From Cyanophora paradoxa (lineage: Eukaryota; Glaucocystophyceae; Cyanophorales; Cyanophoraceae): 64,000 bases of DNA. The notes under the pieces were generated by a model. The model was not told the origin of the DNA, did no database searches, and worked only from the letters and a program-made list of their open reading frames with translations. The stretch spans positions 269,064 through 333,063 of the forward strand of contig QPMI01000519.1 in the NCBI GenBank assembly GCA_004431415.1, written 5' to 3'. Made by a program: the position numbers and the translations under genes. Below, piece by piece: positions 1-11,942 of this stretch (within the stretch, counting starts at the first letter, position 1; the number at the start of each line of letters is the position of its first letter).

Positions 1-1102
1 GAAAGAGTCATTTCTGCAATCGCTCGATCAGCTGCGACCCAGCCGGCAGCCCATTGAGCGGCGCACTCGCAGTCTCTTCATAGCTTTAGCTATCGTGTGC
101 ATCATCTTCGAGCTTCGTCGCCCCCCGCACTTTCTCTAGCGCAGCTCGGGACGGCAGCGGCTTTTTGCGTGCCAGGTGCGACGCAGCCCTCCGAAAAGTT
201 TCGTTGTGGTCCCTGGAGCGACGTGAGTGGTAATGGCGCGCGCTGGTGGCCTGCCGCTGCGCGTTCCTGTGCAGGTCGCGCAGCGGCTCCCGGACCTTAG
301 CTTTGTTGGACCGCGAGGGCAATAGAACACGTGCGCCACGTTGGAGCATTGCCGCAGAATGCTCTTCCATGTGTCCAGCGGGAGATCGGCCTTTGCTGGA
401 GCCGGCACTCCATTGCCGGCCGCCGAGCGAAGGTGCGGCGGCCGCGCCCTGCGGGAGTCCTATCACGTGCGTCCTCCCTGCTGCCTCTCCGCTTTTTACA
501 GCCACACTACGCTCCCGCGGGCTGGGTGGCAAGCGCGCCTCGCCGTAACCGAGACCAGGCTGCAGCTGGACTATAGCTACGGCCGAGCCAAGGTGCGGCG
601 GGGCGGGCGCGGGGGCGCCGAGCGCGCTGCCGCGCGCTATAGACCGATGCTGTCTCCTTCGAAGCGGGCGCTGGCTGCCCGACGCGCCGCGGGCGGCGAG
701 CGCGCCTCGCCGTAACAGAGACCAGCGGGACTACGGCCGAGCCAAGGTGCAGCGGCCGCCTCGCGATCGGCGAGCGTCTGTCTTTCAGGCCAAGGCCCTG
801 CGCACGGCTGCTCCAAGGCCCCGCACCTCCGGATCCTACGTGTCGGCACCACAGTGCACTGCAGCTGCTCCCCCGTGCGGGTCCTGGATCGGAGTCCACT
901 CCCGGAGTCCGAAGCCTCAGGCCTACAGCAGGTCTAGGCGGCTCCATAGTAACGAACACCTGGCCGCCAGGCTTTTCGGGATCCCCTAGCTCCCGAGGCC
1001 AGAACCCACTTGGGTCCCGTGGCCGGCCGCCGGCGCCGCCAGCTTGCCCTCCAAGCTCGATCGCGAAGTAAGCATATAGGTCCCGAAAATTTCGAGCAAA
1101 TC
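1..1102. other. left-end region without a recognised gene
   Basis: Apart from the direct repeats I see no coding signal here. Open frames overlap in several phases, as expected by chance at this GC content, and none resembles a known family. The last few hundred bases should include the U2 promoter, but I could not identify a defined upstream element or TATA box. Confidence 0.4.
421..755. repeat. imperfect direct repeats upstream of the U2 gene
   Basis: Two similar blocks lie about 170 bp apart, at 531-600 and 698-755. Both contain GCGCGCCTCGCCGTAAC, then GAGACCAG, then ACGGCCGAGCCAAGGTGC. The first copy carries an extra segment of about a dozen bases. A shorter relative (GAGCGAAGGTGCGGCGG) lies near 425. 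Nothing around them reads as a convincing conserved protein. They may be upstream elements of the snRNA gene or simply a local duplication. Confidence 0.55.
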
Positions 1103-1286
1103 ATACCTTCTCGGCCTTTTGGCTAAGATCAAGTGTAGTATCTGTTCTTCAAGGAGTGATATCCTTGACGCTACCAATGGTAGCTCGATATCACGATAAT
1201 TTCTCTGTGGCGGCGGGATCACCTGGGCTTGCTCAGGCCCTGCCAGGGTTGCTGCGGAATCGCACTGCCTCCGCGGCGGCCCACCC
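1103..1286 (+). ncRNA. U2: U2 spliceosomal snRNA
   Basis: U2 snRNA pairs with the intron branch point in the spliceosome. The first 47 nt, from ATACCTTCTCGGCC through the branch-point-recognition segment GTGTAGTATCTGTTCTT, match the conserved 5' end of eukaryotic U2. GTAGTA is at 1135-1140. Next come a stem-loop (CAAGGAGTGATATCCTTG), a second hairpin (GCTACCAATGGTAGC), an Sm-like site (AATTTCTCTG, 1198-1207), and 3' stem-loops whose GGGCTTGCTC loop and terminal hairpin ending CCACCC resemble stems III and IV. The Sm site deviates from the usual AUUUUUG consensus. The 3' end is set from the last hairpin and could be off by several bases. Confidence 0.93.
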
Positions 1287-1682
1287 TTTCTTCTCATACA
1301 AACAAATGAAAAACGAATCCGAAATATGGCTGGAAAAAGCTTCGAGCTGGTCATGAGGCGTAGCCCGCGCGGCCTGGCCGCTGAGCCGTCCCATTGAAGC
1401 CGCTACGCATGCTAATGCAGCCGGCCTCGGCCTGAGAGTCGGCCCGCGGCTGCGGGTTACTGAAGGGGATCTGCGTCGAGCTCGAGCTCTGCGCCGGCGC
1501 TGCGGCGCCGCAGCTACTAGTAGGCTGCTGACTGCAGCCGCTAAGCATGCGGGCCCCGGGCCGTGCGCGAAGACCAAGGGCCCGGGGCGAGCAGCGTCGG
1601 GGGTAATGGCTCGCCCTGGTGGATTCTAGCTCTAGTGTAAAAACGAAGCACGCTATGCGAGAGATCTGGAGACAGGGCGCGG

Positions 1683-4536
1683 CTATCGGGCGCTCTTCAC
1701 GGGAGAGGCGGGGCCCCTGCGGGGCGAGGTGGAGTCGTGGGTCGGGCCCAGCGCGAGGTACGCCGCCAGGGCGCCGTTCGCGATGAAGCCGAACCCTGCC
1801 GTTGTTGCTTAGCAAACGTTGCTCGGCGTCAAATGAAATGAACGAGGGGGCGCACAGTTTATGCTGTTGAAGCCCATGTTGGCGTACAGGAAGCCGCCCA
1901 GGGAGGGCGCGATGATGCGCAGGCCGCTGTTCGCGGCCATGTTGAACCCCAGGATCGTCCCGCTGTCGCTCGGGGGTACAGCCTTCGTCTGCGGGGGTAC
2001 AGGCGTTTAGGGGGAGGGGGAGGGGGGGCGGAGGGCGTTCGGAGGTGCGGACCAGGGCGCTCGTGATGATGGTCACTGGCGGAATCGGCCCGGCAGAGGG
2101 AAGCCGGCGTTAGAAAGGGGCACGCGCACGGAAAAGACAACGCGCGCGCGGGGGACGTCGGCCCCGAGCGCAGCGCACCGATGAGCGTCCCGCCGAAGAT
2201 GCAAGGCAGCATGCAGACGCAGCTGCGGGAGCGCGTCAGGACGGGGTACGCTGCACACGAAAAAAGGCGCGGGGGCGCACAGGGTGATGATGCCCTCGCA
2301 GGCGGACATCGCCACGAAAGAGACGCCCTGGGCGCCGCGCCGCGTGAGGCGGGTACACGCATCACGGAGACGAAGGACGGGGGTAGCGCACCATGGAGGC
2401 GCAAGAGAGGACCATGAGACGGTGCTCGGGGTACCGCCGCACCAAGGCGCCCACTGTCGCGAGCGAGCGGGAGGCGCTCAGGCCCGTTCCAAAAACCTCC
2501 GGGGTCAGCGGCGTGGCGCTCACGTACCCATCGCGCCCTGCACGATGATCGATACTACGCCTACGTAGGACAGGACGTAGCTGGCGGGGGTACAGCGTAA
2601 GCGATGTTGCGGGGAAGGGGTGGCGGGGGGGGCGGGGCTGGGGGGCGGAGGGGCACCCGTTCTGCTGGGGGTTGAGCTGGAACTGCTCCACCGCGGCGAT
2701 CGAGAAGATCGTCTGGAACATGGCGAAGGGGAAGCCGGAGATGGCCTTGACGATGAGGAGGGCGCGAACCTGCCAGGTGCGGGGGGCGGTCAGGGCGGCA
2801 ACGGGCCCCGGCGGGGTTCGAGCCGGGCGCCTCCTTGGATTGGAGGAGGCGGGTGAAGCGGCCCAGGCGGAGCGGGGAGGTGGCGGGGGGCGCGCCGGCG
2901 GGGGCGGCGGGGGGGCCGAGGGGCGGCTTGGGGGGCGCGTCGGAGGAGGGGGCGGGGAGGAGGTCGGGGTGGAGGGAGGCGAGGGGGTCGGCGTCGGGGT
3001 CGTCCTCCGGGTGGATGCTCACCACCTTGTGCTTCGTTTGCTGCCGGCGCCCTCGTTGGGGGTTGAAGGGAGGGGCAGGAGCGGGGGGGCACGGGCCGGG
3101 CACCTTGGGGATGCCCCAGAAGATGACGGGCACGGTGAGCAGGGAGACGAGGGCGGCGAGCGCCGCCACGTTCTGCGCCCGCGCCGGCCCCGAGGCGCCC
3201 GGCATCAGCCGCCCCCTCGAGCTGAACCCGGCTAGAGGCCAGGAGCGCAGGAAGCCGAGGGCTCGGGAAGAGCTAAGAGGAGACGAGGAGGGCGGCGTCG
3301 CGTCCCCGGCTCCGGCGCGGGCGGGGCGGGGGCGGGCGGGACAGCATCAAAGGCGGCATCGCATGCTCCGGCTTCCTCCTCCTCGGGGCGCCGGCGCGGG
3401 GGCGCCGGCGGTTCCCTCCCTCGCGCCTCGGGGCGGGGCGGGGCGGGGCGGGGCGGGGCGGGGCGGGGCGGGGACCTGGTTGCCGAAGAACTTGGAGGCG
3501 AGGCCGCCCACGAAGGGGCCGAGGACGATCCCCTGCGCGCCCCCGCCCCCACCCGGGACGTCAGCCCCGCCGCCTCCGCTTCCCCCCGCTTCTAGCCTCT
3601 TTGGAAGCTCGCCGGAGAGACCGCTGCTCGGGGCGGGGCTCGGGCGGGGGCGCACGAGGCCGTAGCTGACGCCGAGGCGCCCGAGGGCCTCCGCGCGGTC
3701 GGCCGTCGTCGAGAGGTCCGTGATCACCATCTGCGCGCCCTGCGGGGGCGCGGCGGGAGGGGTTGGAGGACGAGGTGTGCGGGGGGCGGGGCGGAGCGCG
3801 GAGCATTGGAAGCCCGACGAAAGCGAAAGCTCAATTGGGGACGTTTGGGGGGAAGGAGGCGTGGTCGGGGCGGGAGGAGGGGGCGGGGGGGGGAGGGGGG
3901 GGGAGGGGGAGGGGGCGGGGGGGGAGGTGGCCGCGGGTGGGGCGGGCCGGGGGGCGGGCCGGGCCGGGGCGCGGCACCTGCATGGCGTGCTGGAAGAGCA
4001 TGGGTACGCGCGAGAGGAAGAGCCACGTGATCGAGTCCGCCATCGCGAGGAGGGCGTACCCCGCCCCGCTCGCCGCGATCGCGAGCGTCTGAGGCAGGGG
4101 GGGCACGGTAGTCAGGAGTACGAGAGACGCCCGCGCGCTTCGGAGGGCGGCGCGGCCCCACGCACGAGGGCGATGCGGCCGCCGTGCGAGTCTGCGAAGC
4201 GGCCGTAGATAGGGCCTGCCAAGGGAGCTTAGCGATCCGACGCGGGTACGGCCAGGGATCAAGGAGGAGCGGACCACCCGCAAGCTGCGCGAGGCCGAAG
4301 GCCGAAGTGAGGTACCCGAACGTCTCCACATCGGCGCCCAGCGACTTGGACACGAAGGGCAGCGTGTTCTGCGGCCGCGCCGGGGCTCGCAACCGCGCGG
4401 CCCGAGCCAGCGAGCAGATGCCGGCGCAGTGCACCTGCTGGATCCAGAACGCGAGGCTGTACAAGAAGATCACAAAGTGGCAGAACCTGGGCGGGGCAGG
4501 GCCGTCAGCGCGGGCGGGAATGATTCGACCCTCCAT
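1683..4536 (-). CDS. major facilitator superfamily transporter, SLC22A18-like
   Basis: Multi-exon gene for a predicted polytopic membrane transporter. The conserved MFS loop reads as AQMVITDLSTTADRAEALGR, followed by a membrane segment with GIVLGPFVGGLASKFFG. This is close to the SLC22A18 (ORCTL2/TETRAN) drug-proton antiporter-like family. Earlier exons give FVIFLYSLAFWIQQ joined to NTLPFVSKSLGADVETFGY across a 66-nt intron (4369-4434). The last exon ends FGFIANGALAAYLAL plus a short hydrophilic tail. A central loop is rich in Pro and Asp. The ATG at 4536 is in frame with the first membrane helix, but an acceptor-like GCTGAC...CCCAG lies between them, so the true start may be further upstream. 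Substrate unknown. Confidence 0.85.
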
Positions 4537-4948
4537 ATGAAGCAGCGCGGGGCTGGCCGCGGCGCTGCTCGTCTAGATATGCAGATTTCGATTGCGTTTC
4601 GGCCGATCGATATCGGGGCAATGTAAGAACTCGCTCCGGCACGCGCTTGCAATTGCTGCCAGCGGCCCTAGGAACCAACGCCGCGAACGCCCCGCGAGCA
4701 TAGCTAGAGCCGACGTGCACATGCATCGCACGCACACAACAGGGCGGCGCTCGGTGTACATCTTGCCGGGTAGCGACGCGGCCGGCGGCGGCGGCGACGC
4801 GCTCCTTTCTTCCCGCTCACCCTTGCGTTTCATCGATATTGATCGTCCACCGCATCACCTCGCGCCGCAGAAGGGAGCCGCACAGCCCGCACCGCCTTCC
4901 CGGGTACGCGGCCGAATTTCAAGTGGTTTGGCGCGCTTTGTCTGGCAC
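4537..4948. promoter_or_regulatory. divergent intergenic region
   Basis: About 410 bp separate the start of the minus-strand transporter from the start of the plus-strand gene at 4949, so promoters for both should lie here. I see no clear TATA box. Short inverted motifs such as CGATCGATATCGGG near 4606 are present, but their role is unknown. Confidence 0.4.
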
Positions 4949-7900
4949 GATGAGGGGCGCCGCCAAGGAGGTCGGCATCTGCAAAGAGTGTATGGAGGCC
5001 GTGAAGCCCCTGGAAGGTGCTAACGTGCCTCTCGCCGAGGCGCGCCGCCGACGCTTGACGTTCTCGGCAGACCCGCCATCGAAGAAGGGCAACCCGTCGT
5101 ATGCCGCTGTAAAATACTTCAGCGACCTGCGCGTGCAACCCGGCGAGAATGCGACGGGTGAGAGATGGCGCGCTCGCGGTCAAATTTGAAGGAGCGCTCA
5201 GCCCGTCCGCAGAGGAGACGCTGCGCTGCGGGGACTTCGGGCTCTGGTGGACCGGAGATGAGACGGGTTGCGACCGCACCATCATGAAGGCGCGCGGAAC
5301 TGGAACGCCGCGCACGCTCAGTCGCGCTGACCTGTGACCACTCGGCCGACTCACAGGTGAAGTCGATCGAGATGAAAGTAGATCGCAATCGTAGGAAAGG
5401 AGAAAAGCTCCAGAAGCATTTCATGGCATGCGGGAGTTATTGCTTCACTCGACGGGAAGCCCTACGCGACGCCAGCAAAGACCTTCCTGAGCTCGCAGAC
5501 GTGCTGCCGGCGCCGTTCTCTCCCGATGACGAGGTTTTTTACAGCCGCGCATGTGAGCCCTGTATCGCAGCGCTTCTCCCAGCGCTGCCACTGACTTGTG
5601 TTTTTAAAGCCGGGGAGATGCCAATTTGCGCGATGGCGGGAACTGTCACGGGTCCGCCCCTCCCCTCCGCTTGACTTCTTCATGCTGATTCTCGCCGACC
5701 GCAGTCCGGGCGGTGCGCCACAATCCGGACGATGCGCTACGACGGCAGTCCGCTCAGGTCCCGCACGACTACAAGGGCCACCAAGAGCACGAGTGCGCCC
5801 CGCAGCTGCTGCCTTTTCCCTCGCAGATCTTGCCCACGCTTGGCGCAGGTACATCGTGCGGCGTTCTGTGCAAATGCCCAGAAAGGACAGTGAGGTTTTT
5901 AAGGTCATCGGCATTGGATCTCTGACTGAGGATCATTTGGAGGATCTCGGCCTCTCCTGTGCGCCTCCCCCTCGCTCGCGTTCGTACGCTCCGCCGACGC
6001 CCTTGTGCATGTGCAGACCCGACGTCGGTCTCGCTGCGGCGCCAGAGCCATAAGCAGCACGAGGACTTGTCAGCCCTCGCCGCGGATCTCCAGAAGGACG
6101 GGAAACGCCGCCGCGTGTTCACGGTGAGCGCGCGGCGTCAGCGCAGCGCACCACCGCCGCCGCCCACGCAGCCCGCCTCGCGCCGATGCACCGCGTACGC
6201 AGGAACTGGCCGACCACCTTCGGGCCCCGGGCTCCTCCCCGCCGCCCCCTGCTGCCGCCCCGCGGCGGCGCGAGAAGTTGGAAGCTCCCTCGCCCAACGC
6301 CCACGCCGGCGAGGCGCCGCTGGAAGCCGCGGCCGCCGAGGAGCCGGCGAGGGCCGCCGAGGCCCCCTCCTCGCCCCCGGAGCCCGCGGTGGCGGCGAAG
6401 GCGATGGAGGCAGGCCCCTCGTCTCCGCCAAAGGGGGACGGCCCTTCCTCCCCGAGCAGCGACGGCGAGGCGAGCCCGGAGCACGTCCACAGCCTCCTCT
6501 CGCCGCCCTTCGGCAACACCGGGAGCCCGCCCTCGCCCCGGGTCCTCCCGCCCAGCCCCGTGCGCCGGATCCGCCGCCCCCGCCCGCTGCCAGGCGCGCC
6601 CCTGACGTTCGGTGCAGGTGCCGGGCCCCCAGGAGCTCTTGGAGCAGGCGGCCGGTGCGGAGGTCGCCGCGGCGCCGGCGGAGAGCCAGGCGGCGCTGCC
6701 CCGCCCGCAGCTCGCGGCCGAGGCGCAGGTGACGCACGACGAGTGGCCGGAGCCGGCGGTGGCGGCCGACCCGATGGTCGTCGAAGAGCCTGCAGGGTTC
6801 CCCGGCCCGCAGGCCAGCAGCGACAGCGGCAGCAGCGGCGGCGGCACCGGAGGCGCCGCTCAGGGCGAGGCCGAGTCCCCCGCGTCACCGCCCTCCGCGC
6901 TGGTGAGCCTCGCCTCCCTCCTCTCACGCGCCGCATCCTCTAACCTTTAAGTGAATCGCGGCAGGGGGAGTCGCCGGAGTGGCTGAGCCCCGTCGTCGTC
7001 ATCGACGTGACGCCGGAAATGTCGCCTTCTCTGGCGGCGGCGCCGGCGCCGTTGGCTGGCGCCGAGGTGGCCCTGCCGGCTCGCCTTGTCGTCACCCTCT
7101 TCGGCGCGCCGGCCGCTGAGGCGAGTCCGGCGACCCAGGCCGCCCCGCCGCCGCCGCCGCTGTCGCTGGCGAGCGCGGTCGATTCGCCCGCGGAGGAGGA
7201 GGCGCCCCTTCCGCCTCCGGAGGAACCAGCGGCAGCGGCAGCCGAGACCGCTCCGGCAGCCGAGGCTGCGGCGTTACCGCTCGTCGAAGCGAGCCCGGTC
7301 GACTTGCCGGAGACAGAAGAGCAGCACGTGCGACCAGCGGGCGAGGCGGCACCGGAGTCCGAGGCGGCGTCGGAGGCCGAGGCGGTGCCGGCAGTCGCGG
7401 TCGCACCGGCAGTCGAGGCGGCGCCGGCAGTCGCGGCCGCACCGGCAGTCGAGGCGGTGCCGGTAGCGGAGGCGGCGCTGCGCTCGCCGGCGCCGGCCGC
7501 CGTGGGCCCGCTCGACTCACCGGCCCGCGCGGTTGCGGCCCTCATCCACCTCGAGCTCTCGCCGGAGGCTCCTCCGGCCCCGGAGGCGCCGCGGACTTCG
7601 GAGGTGGCGCCCTCCGCGCCCCAGCTGGCGCCCGCCGTGGCGAACCTGATCGAGCTCATCGATGCGGAGGCGGAGGAGATCGGGCTGGCCGCTCCGGAGC
7701 GCGTCCCGGCGGCCCCGGCGGCCCAGCCCGAGGGCCCCTTCCCCCCCTCTGGCGCCCTGGGAGTGTCCGTCTTCGGCTCCTCCTCCCCCGGCGCGGCCCC
7801 TTTCGCGCCCCGCCGCGCGCCGTCCCCGTCCCCGGGGCCCTCCTCCTCCCCGCCCCGCCCCCTTTCCCGTCCGCCCCTCTTCCCCGCGGCTCCGGCCAAG

Positions 7901-9663
7901 CGCTCGCCGCGCCGGCACATGTCGGGCGACTCGGACGACGAGAAGCCGCCGTCGCCCGGCCGCCGCCCGCCGGCGCCCTCCTCCTCGTCTTCCTCCTCCT
8001 CGTCCTCCTCCTCCTTCCGCTCCGTGCTCCGGACCGCGGGGACCGCCAAGCGACGCGGCAGCATCCGCTGGCGCAGCCCGCTCGAGGAGGTGAGCCGCGC
8101 TGCGCGGCGCGAGCGCTCCCGCTCGCCCCGCGCGCATCACGCCTGAGCGCCCTCCCTCAGGTAAGGGATTACGTGACCAAGGAGGAGGTCAAGCGGCTCG
8201 AGCAGGAGGAGGAGGAGGCGGAGGAGCGGGCGAAGAAGGAGCGGGGCGAGGCGATGCGGCAGGAGGCCGCCCGCCGGCGCGAGGCGGCGAGGCTCAGGAA
8301 GGAGGCGGAGGCAAAGGCTGAGGCCGCCGCCGCCGCCGCCGCCGCTGCCTCCTCCTCGACGGCGTCGATCTTCGCCGGCTCCAGCTCCGCCCCGGCCTCG
8401 CCCTCGCGCCTCCCGCTCGCCCCGCGGAACGGCACGCCGGCCCGGCCGGTCGGGGCCCCCGGCAGCCCCAGCGGGGCCCTCAAGCGCCCCGCGCTGGCCT
8501 CTTCGGCCCCGCCCTCGCCGCAGGCCGCCAAGCGTCCCCGAGCTCTCCCCCCCTCATCCGACAGCGGCGCCGACCGCGCAGCGACGTCCCCTGCTCCGAT
8601 CCCGGCCGCCGCCGCGAGAGGCTCTCGGCTCCTCTCGGCCCCGGCAGCGCACGGCAGGGGCCAGGCCGTCGCCCCGTACCCCGCCCCCTGCGAGGCGTCG
8701 GACGCGGAGGACTGGGGGCGCGCGTCCCCCCCGAAGCGGGCGCCGCCGGCCAACTCATCCCGCGCTGCCAGCCGCCCCGCGGGGCCCCCGCCCGCCCTCG
8801 GCCGCGCGCCCGGCGGGGGCGGCCGCGCCCCGCGCCCGCCGCCTGAGCCCGAGCCCTCTGCCCCAGCGGCCCGTGCTCCTTGCCTCGGGCCCGCGTCCCC
8901 CCAAGCCCCTGGGGCCCTCACCCGCGTCGTCGCGCGCCTCGCCGGCCCCCGTGGCCCGCGGCTCGCCGCCCCCGCCCGCCGTCTCCGATGACAACGTCGA
9001 CGTGCGTCCTGACCGCCTCACCCGCGCGCCCGCCTGAGGCCCCGCGCAGGACGACGGCGGCTCGCCCGGGCCGCACGGGTCCCCTCCCCTCAACCGCACC
9101 CTGCCCCGCATCGGTGCCCTGCTCACACCCCCCCCCCCCCCCTTCCCGCCTCGGCGCCGCATCCGCGGCTGACGCCCCGCGCGCCGGCCGCGCCGCGAAG
9201 CCTTCCTGGTGGAGCGGGGCGCCATCAGAAGGGAGGAGCGGGCCGTGGTCGAGGCGGCCGTACGCGCGGAGGCGGCCAGCGGGCGGTGGCAGGTCCGGCG
9301 GCAGATCAAGGCATGCGTCCCCACCGCCGCCGGCGCCTGGCCCTTCCGATTGCCGTCTGACGGTCCGCGGCGCAGAACATGGAGGCGACGGCGCTGCGGC
9401 TGGCGGCGCAGGGGTGCGACCTCCTCAGGATGTGCGGCTGCGAGCTCGACGGGGCCGGCCGCAGCTCGAGCCCCAGCGGCAGCGGCCCGAGCTCGAGCTC
9501 CAGCAGCGGCGCCGGCGCGAGCTCCGGCAGCCCGCCCGGCGCGGGTGCCAGCTCGAGCCCCAACGGCGCGGGCCCCAGCTCGAGCAGCGCCGGCGCTAGC
9601 TCGGGCCCCTGCGGCGGGAGCCCTCGCGATCGCGCGTTCGCAGACGAGGTCGAGGACCTGTAG
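4949..9663 (+). CDS. large Ala/Pro/Ser-rich protein with Cys-rich N-terminus, unknown
   Basis: I do not recognise this multi-exon gene. The first exons read MRGAAKEVGICKECMEAV, then WWTGDETGCDRTIMK, joined through a GC-AG intron (5290-5356) to VKSIEMKVDRNRRKGEKL, with later CEPC and YCF cysteines that could bind zinc. The middle exon SLRRQSHKQHEDLSALAADL continues across a GTGAGC...CGCAG intron to VFTELADHL. From about 6.2 to 9.6 kb the product is long and low-complexity (Ala, Pro, Ser, Glu). It is interrupted by a charged coiled-coil segment from about 8170 to 8330 that begins VRDYVTKEEVKRLEQEEEEA. It ends ADEVEDL at 9663. Whether the Cys-rich and low-complexity parts are one gene rests on the frame-preserving splice at about 6.1-6.2 kb. 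Confidence 0.5.
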
Positions 9664-10541
9664 CCGGAAGGTGCAGCTAGAGAGTCATCTGTGTAGATCC
9701 CTTGGATCGAGTCCGCACTCGCACCAACAAATTCGAACGCCATGTATACGTAGCTATAGCTAGCGCTAGCGCTTCGCGACATGCGGAAGCCGTATCTGGT
9801 ATTGGTGTTATCTGATATAGGGATCGGAGATTCGTAGCAAGCATATGCCGCAGATATGATCACGTGCTACCGCAGACCTTGAGTTCGCTGCGCCGAAACC
9901 TGCCGCCTCGGGATCCGAACCGGTACTGATCCCGTCGGTTAGCGAAGGTGCAGGCCTACGCCTAGCTATAGGCCGTCTAGACCTCGAGCTCGCGTGCGTG
10001 CGCTGGATTAGTTGCCTTCCGGCACGCGCAAATCCAGGAGTCGCTAAGCCCAACTGCCGCTCCTTGAAACTAGGCGCCAGCTGCAGGCAGCGACACAGCG
10101 TCGCTTAGCGCACCGCAGTCCACACGAGAGCCATTTGGGCACGATTCTTGGTCCTTTTTGAGGCAAACTGCGCAGGCTCGTTGGAGGCTCCGACTGTTGT
10201 TTGTCAGCCTCTAATCTCGATCTGGCTGACGGCAGGGCGCCTCGAGCGGTCCGACACGCAGCCGGATCGGTGAGCCTATTCAGACACTTGTCATTGCACC
10301 ACCGAGCCCGCTGCTCTGGGTCCAGCCATCTTACTGATCATGCTTGTGTTCTCGGCCTGGCAACATGCGCAGCCTCCGAGGCTCGACTCCCGCCGAACAG
10401 TGCCGGGAGCGAGCTTCTTCGCACGCTGATTTCGCGTAATCCAGTCCATACAATCGTCGTGCGCGTCGCGCCTCGCCGTCTAGGCGAGGGCCGGGCCGCA
10501 CCGAAAGCATCAACGCTCAGACCCATTGTGCAGCGTCCACG
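9664..10541. other. intergenic stretch
   Basis: Lower in GC than the flanking exons and rich in short palindromic words (GCTAGCGCTAGC, AGATCT). No open frame shows conservation, and no RNA gene was recognised. Confidence 0.5.
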
Positions 10542-11942
10542 ATGTCGACGACGACGACGACGACGAGGCCCGACGATGGCTGCGCATGCTGCGGCATGAC
10601 GTCGTACGCCAACGACGAGGTCGTCTATCCCCCGCTCCCGCAGTGGTGCGCGCCGCGCCGCGTCACCGAAGTGACCGCCGGATCGGGAGGCCCCTAGGGG
10701 CTGTCGCTCCTGCGCGGCCCGCTGGCATGACGCGCGGTGGCTGCGGCAGGTACAACAAACACGTTAAGTACGTGATGTGCGATGGCGGCGGCGACGGCGG
10801 CGGCGGCATCCCCGAAGGGAAGTTCACGATCCGCGAGGTCCGTTCGAGCTCGCATCTCCGGCCCGGCCCCATCGCGGCCGCCACGCCTCCGTCCCGAGCG
10901 GCTCGGTGTGCAGGCCGCCAGCGGCAAGTGCCTCTTCTTCGATTCGACGGCGGAGGCGGACGGGCTCTGGGCCCTCCGCGCTGCCGAGTGCAATTTCGCC
11001 GACCGTGCGCCCGCTCGCCCCCTGGCGTGCCCCTCCCGCCGGCTCCCGTCCGACCGCGTACCCGTCCCGCAGCCGAGCCGAAGTTCCTCTGGTCCTACGC
11101 CACGATCGACCCCGAGCACGAGGAGGCCCAGTACCGCGGCCTCGAGAACAACGTGCCCCCGCCCCTCCCCCGATCGAACATTGTACCCCCCACCCTCGCT
11201 GACGCCGGCGCCTCGCCGCGCTGCAGGGCAAGCACGTGGACCTCCCCGGCGCGTGGGAGGGGTACTACACGGAGGAGCAGGAGCCCCCGGCGCTCATCCG
11301 GGGTGGCCCGGAGCAGACGAGCTTCCCCGACCAGGAAATTTTGTAAGCGTAGCCTGCCATGCGCAGCCTCGTGCTCCTCTGCCGGCGGCCCGCTGAGACG
11401 CGCGCCGGGGGCCTCCTCCTCTCGCGCGCGCCCGGCCAGGTTCGAGCAGCTCTCGACGGACGAGACGGACGGGGACAAGACGCTCATCTGGATGAGGATG
11501 GGCGACACCGTCTGGACGTACGACGGCGACTCCGCGGCCGTCGAGCACGCCGCCCTGTGCGCTCTGTCGCAACCCTCCCGCCCGCTGCTGCTGCTGCGCC
11601 CGATCCGACTCACGGCCCGATCGCGCGCAGCGCCGACGGTCCCCCGACGCCGCAGCAGACCTTCGTCGTGTACCCCTCCGGCCGCCTGCCCTCGGCCGAA
11701 GCCGTACTCAGCGCCGACGTTCGGCTGGACGATGCGGCCCAGGAGGCCGAGCAGGACGAGGAGTACGAGATCGAGGAGGGCGCCGCCGAGGTGCGCCCCG
11801 GCCGGGCGGCGCCTGCGCCCTTCCGCCCTCCTCGGCGTTGCAATTGCCTGATGCGCGTTCCTGCCCGCAGGCCGAGGCCGCGGCGGTCGCGGCGGCCGAA
11901 GCCGCCGCCGCAGACTCCGTCGAGGCCCTCCCCGTCGCCTGA
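10542..11942 (+). CDS. unknown soluble protein, seven or more exons
   Basis: The start is MSTTTTTTRPDDGCACCG, with a CACC cysteine cluster. Splicing at TG|GTGCGCGCC to CGGCAG|G joins LPQW to YNKHVKYVMCDGGG. Later exons give KFTIRE, then AASGKCLFFDSTAEADGLWA, FLWSYATIDPEHEEAQYRGL, GKHVDLPGAWEGYYTEEQ and TLIWMRMGDTVWTYDGDSA. The tail is acidic, then Ala-rich, ending VEALPVA. Introns are about 60-110 nt with GTGCGCC or GTGCCCC donors. No signal peptide or membrane helix is seen. The FTIREAASGKCL stretch superficially recalls a beta-trefoil repeat, but I do not assign a family. Confidence 0.65.

Noticed and set aside
4489-4536. Treating ATGGAGG|GTCGAATC...CCCAG as a first exon and intron of the transporter
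   Set aside because: Removing it shifts the frame and creates an immediate stop, whereas reading straight through keeps the frame. An upstream first exon remains possible but was not found.
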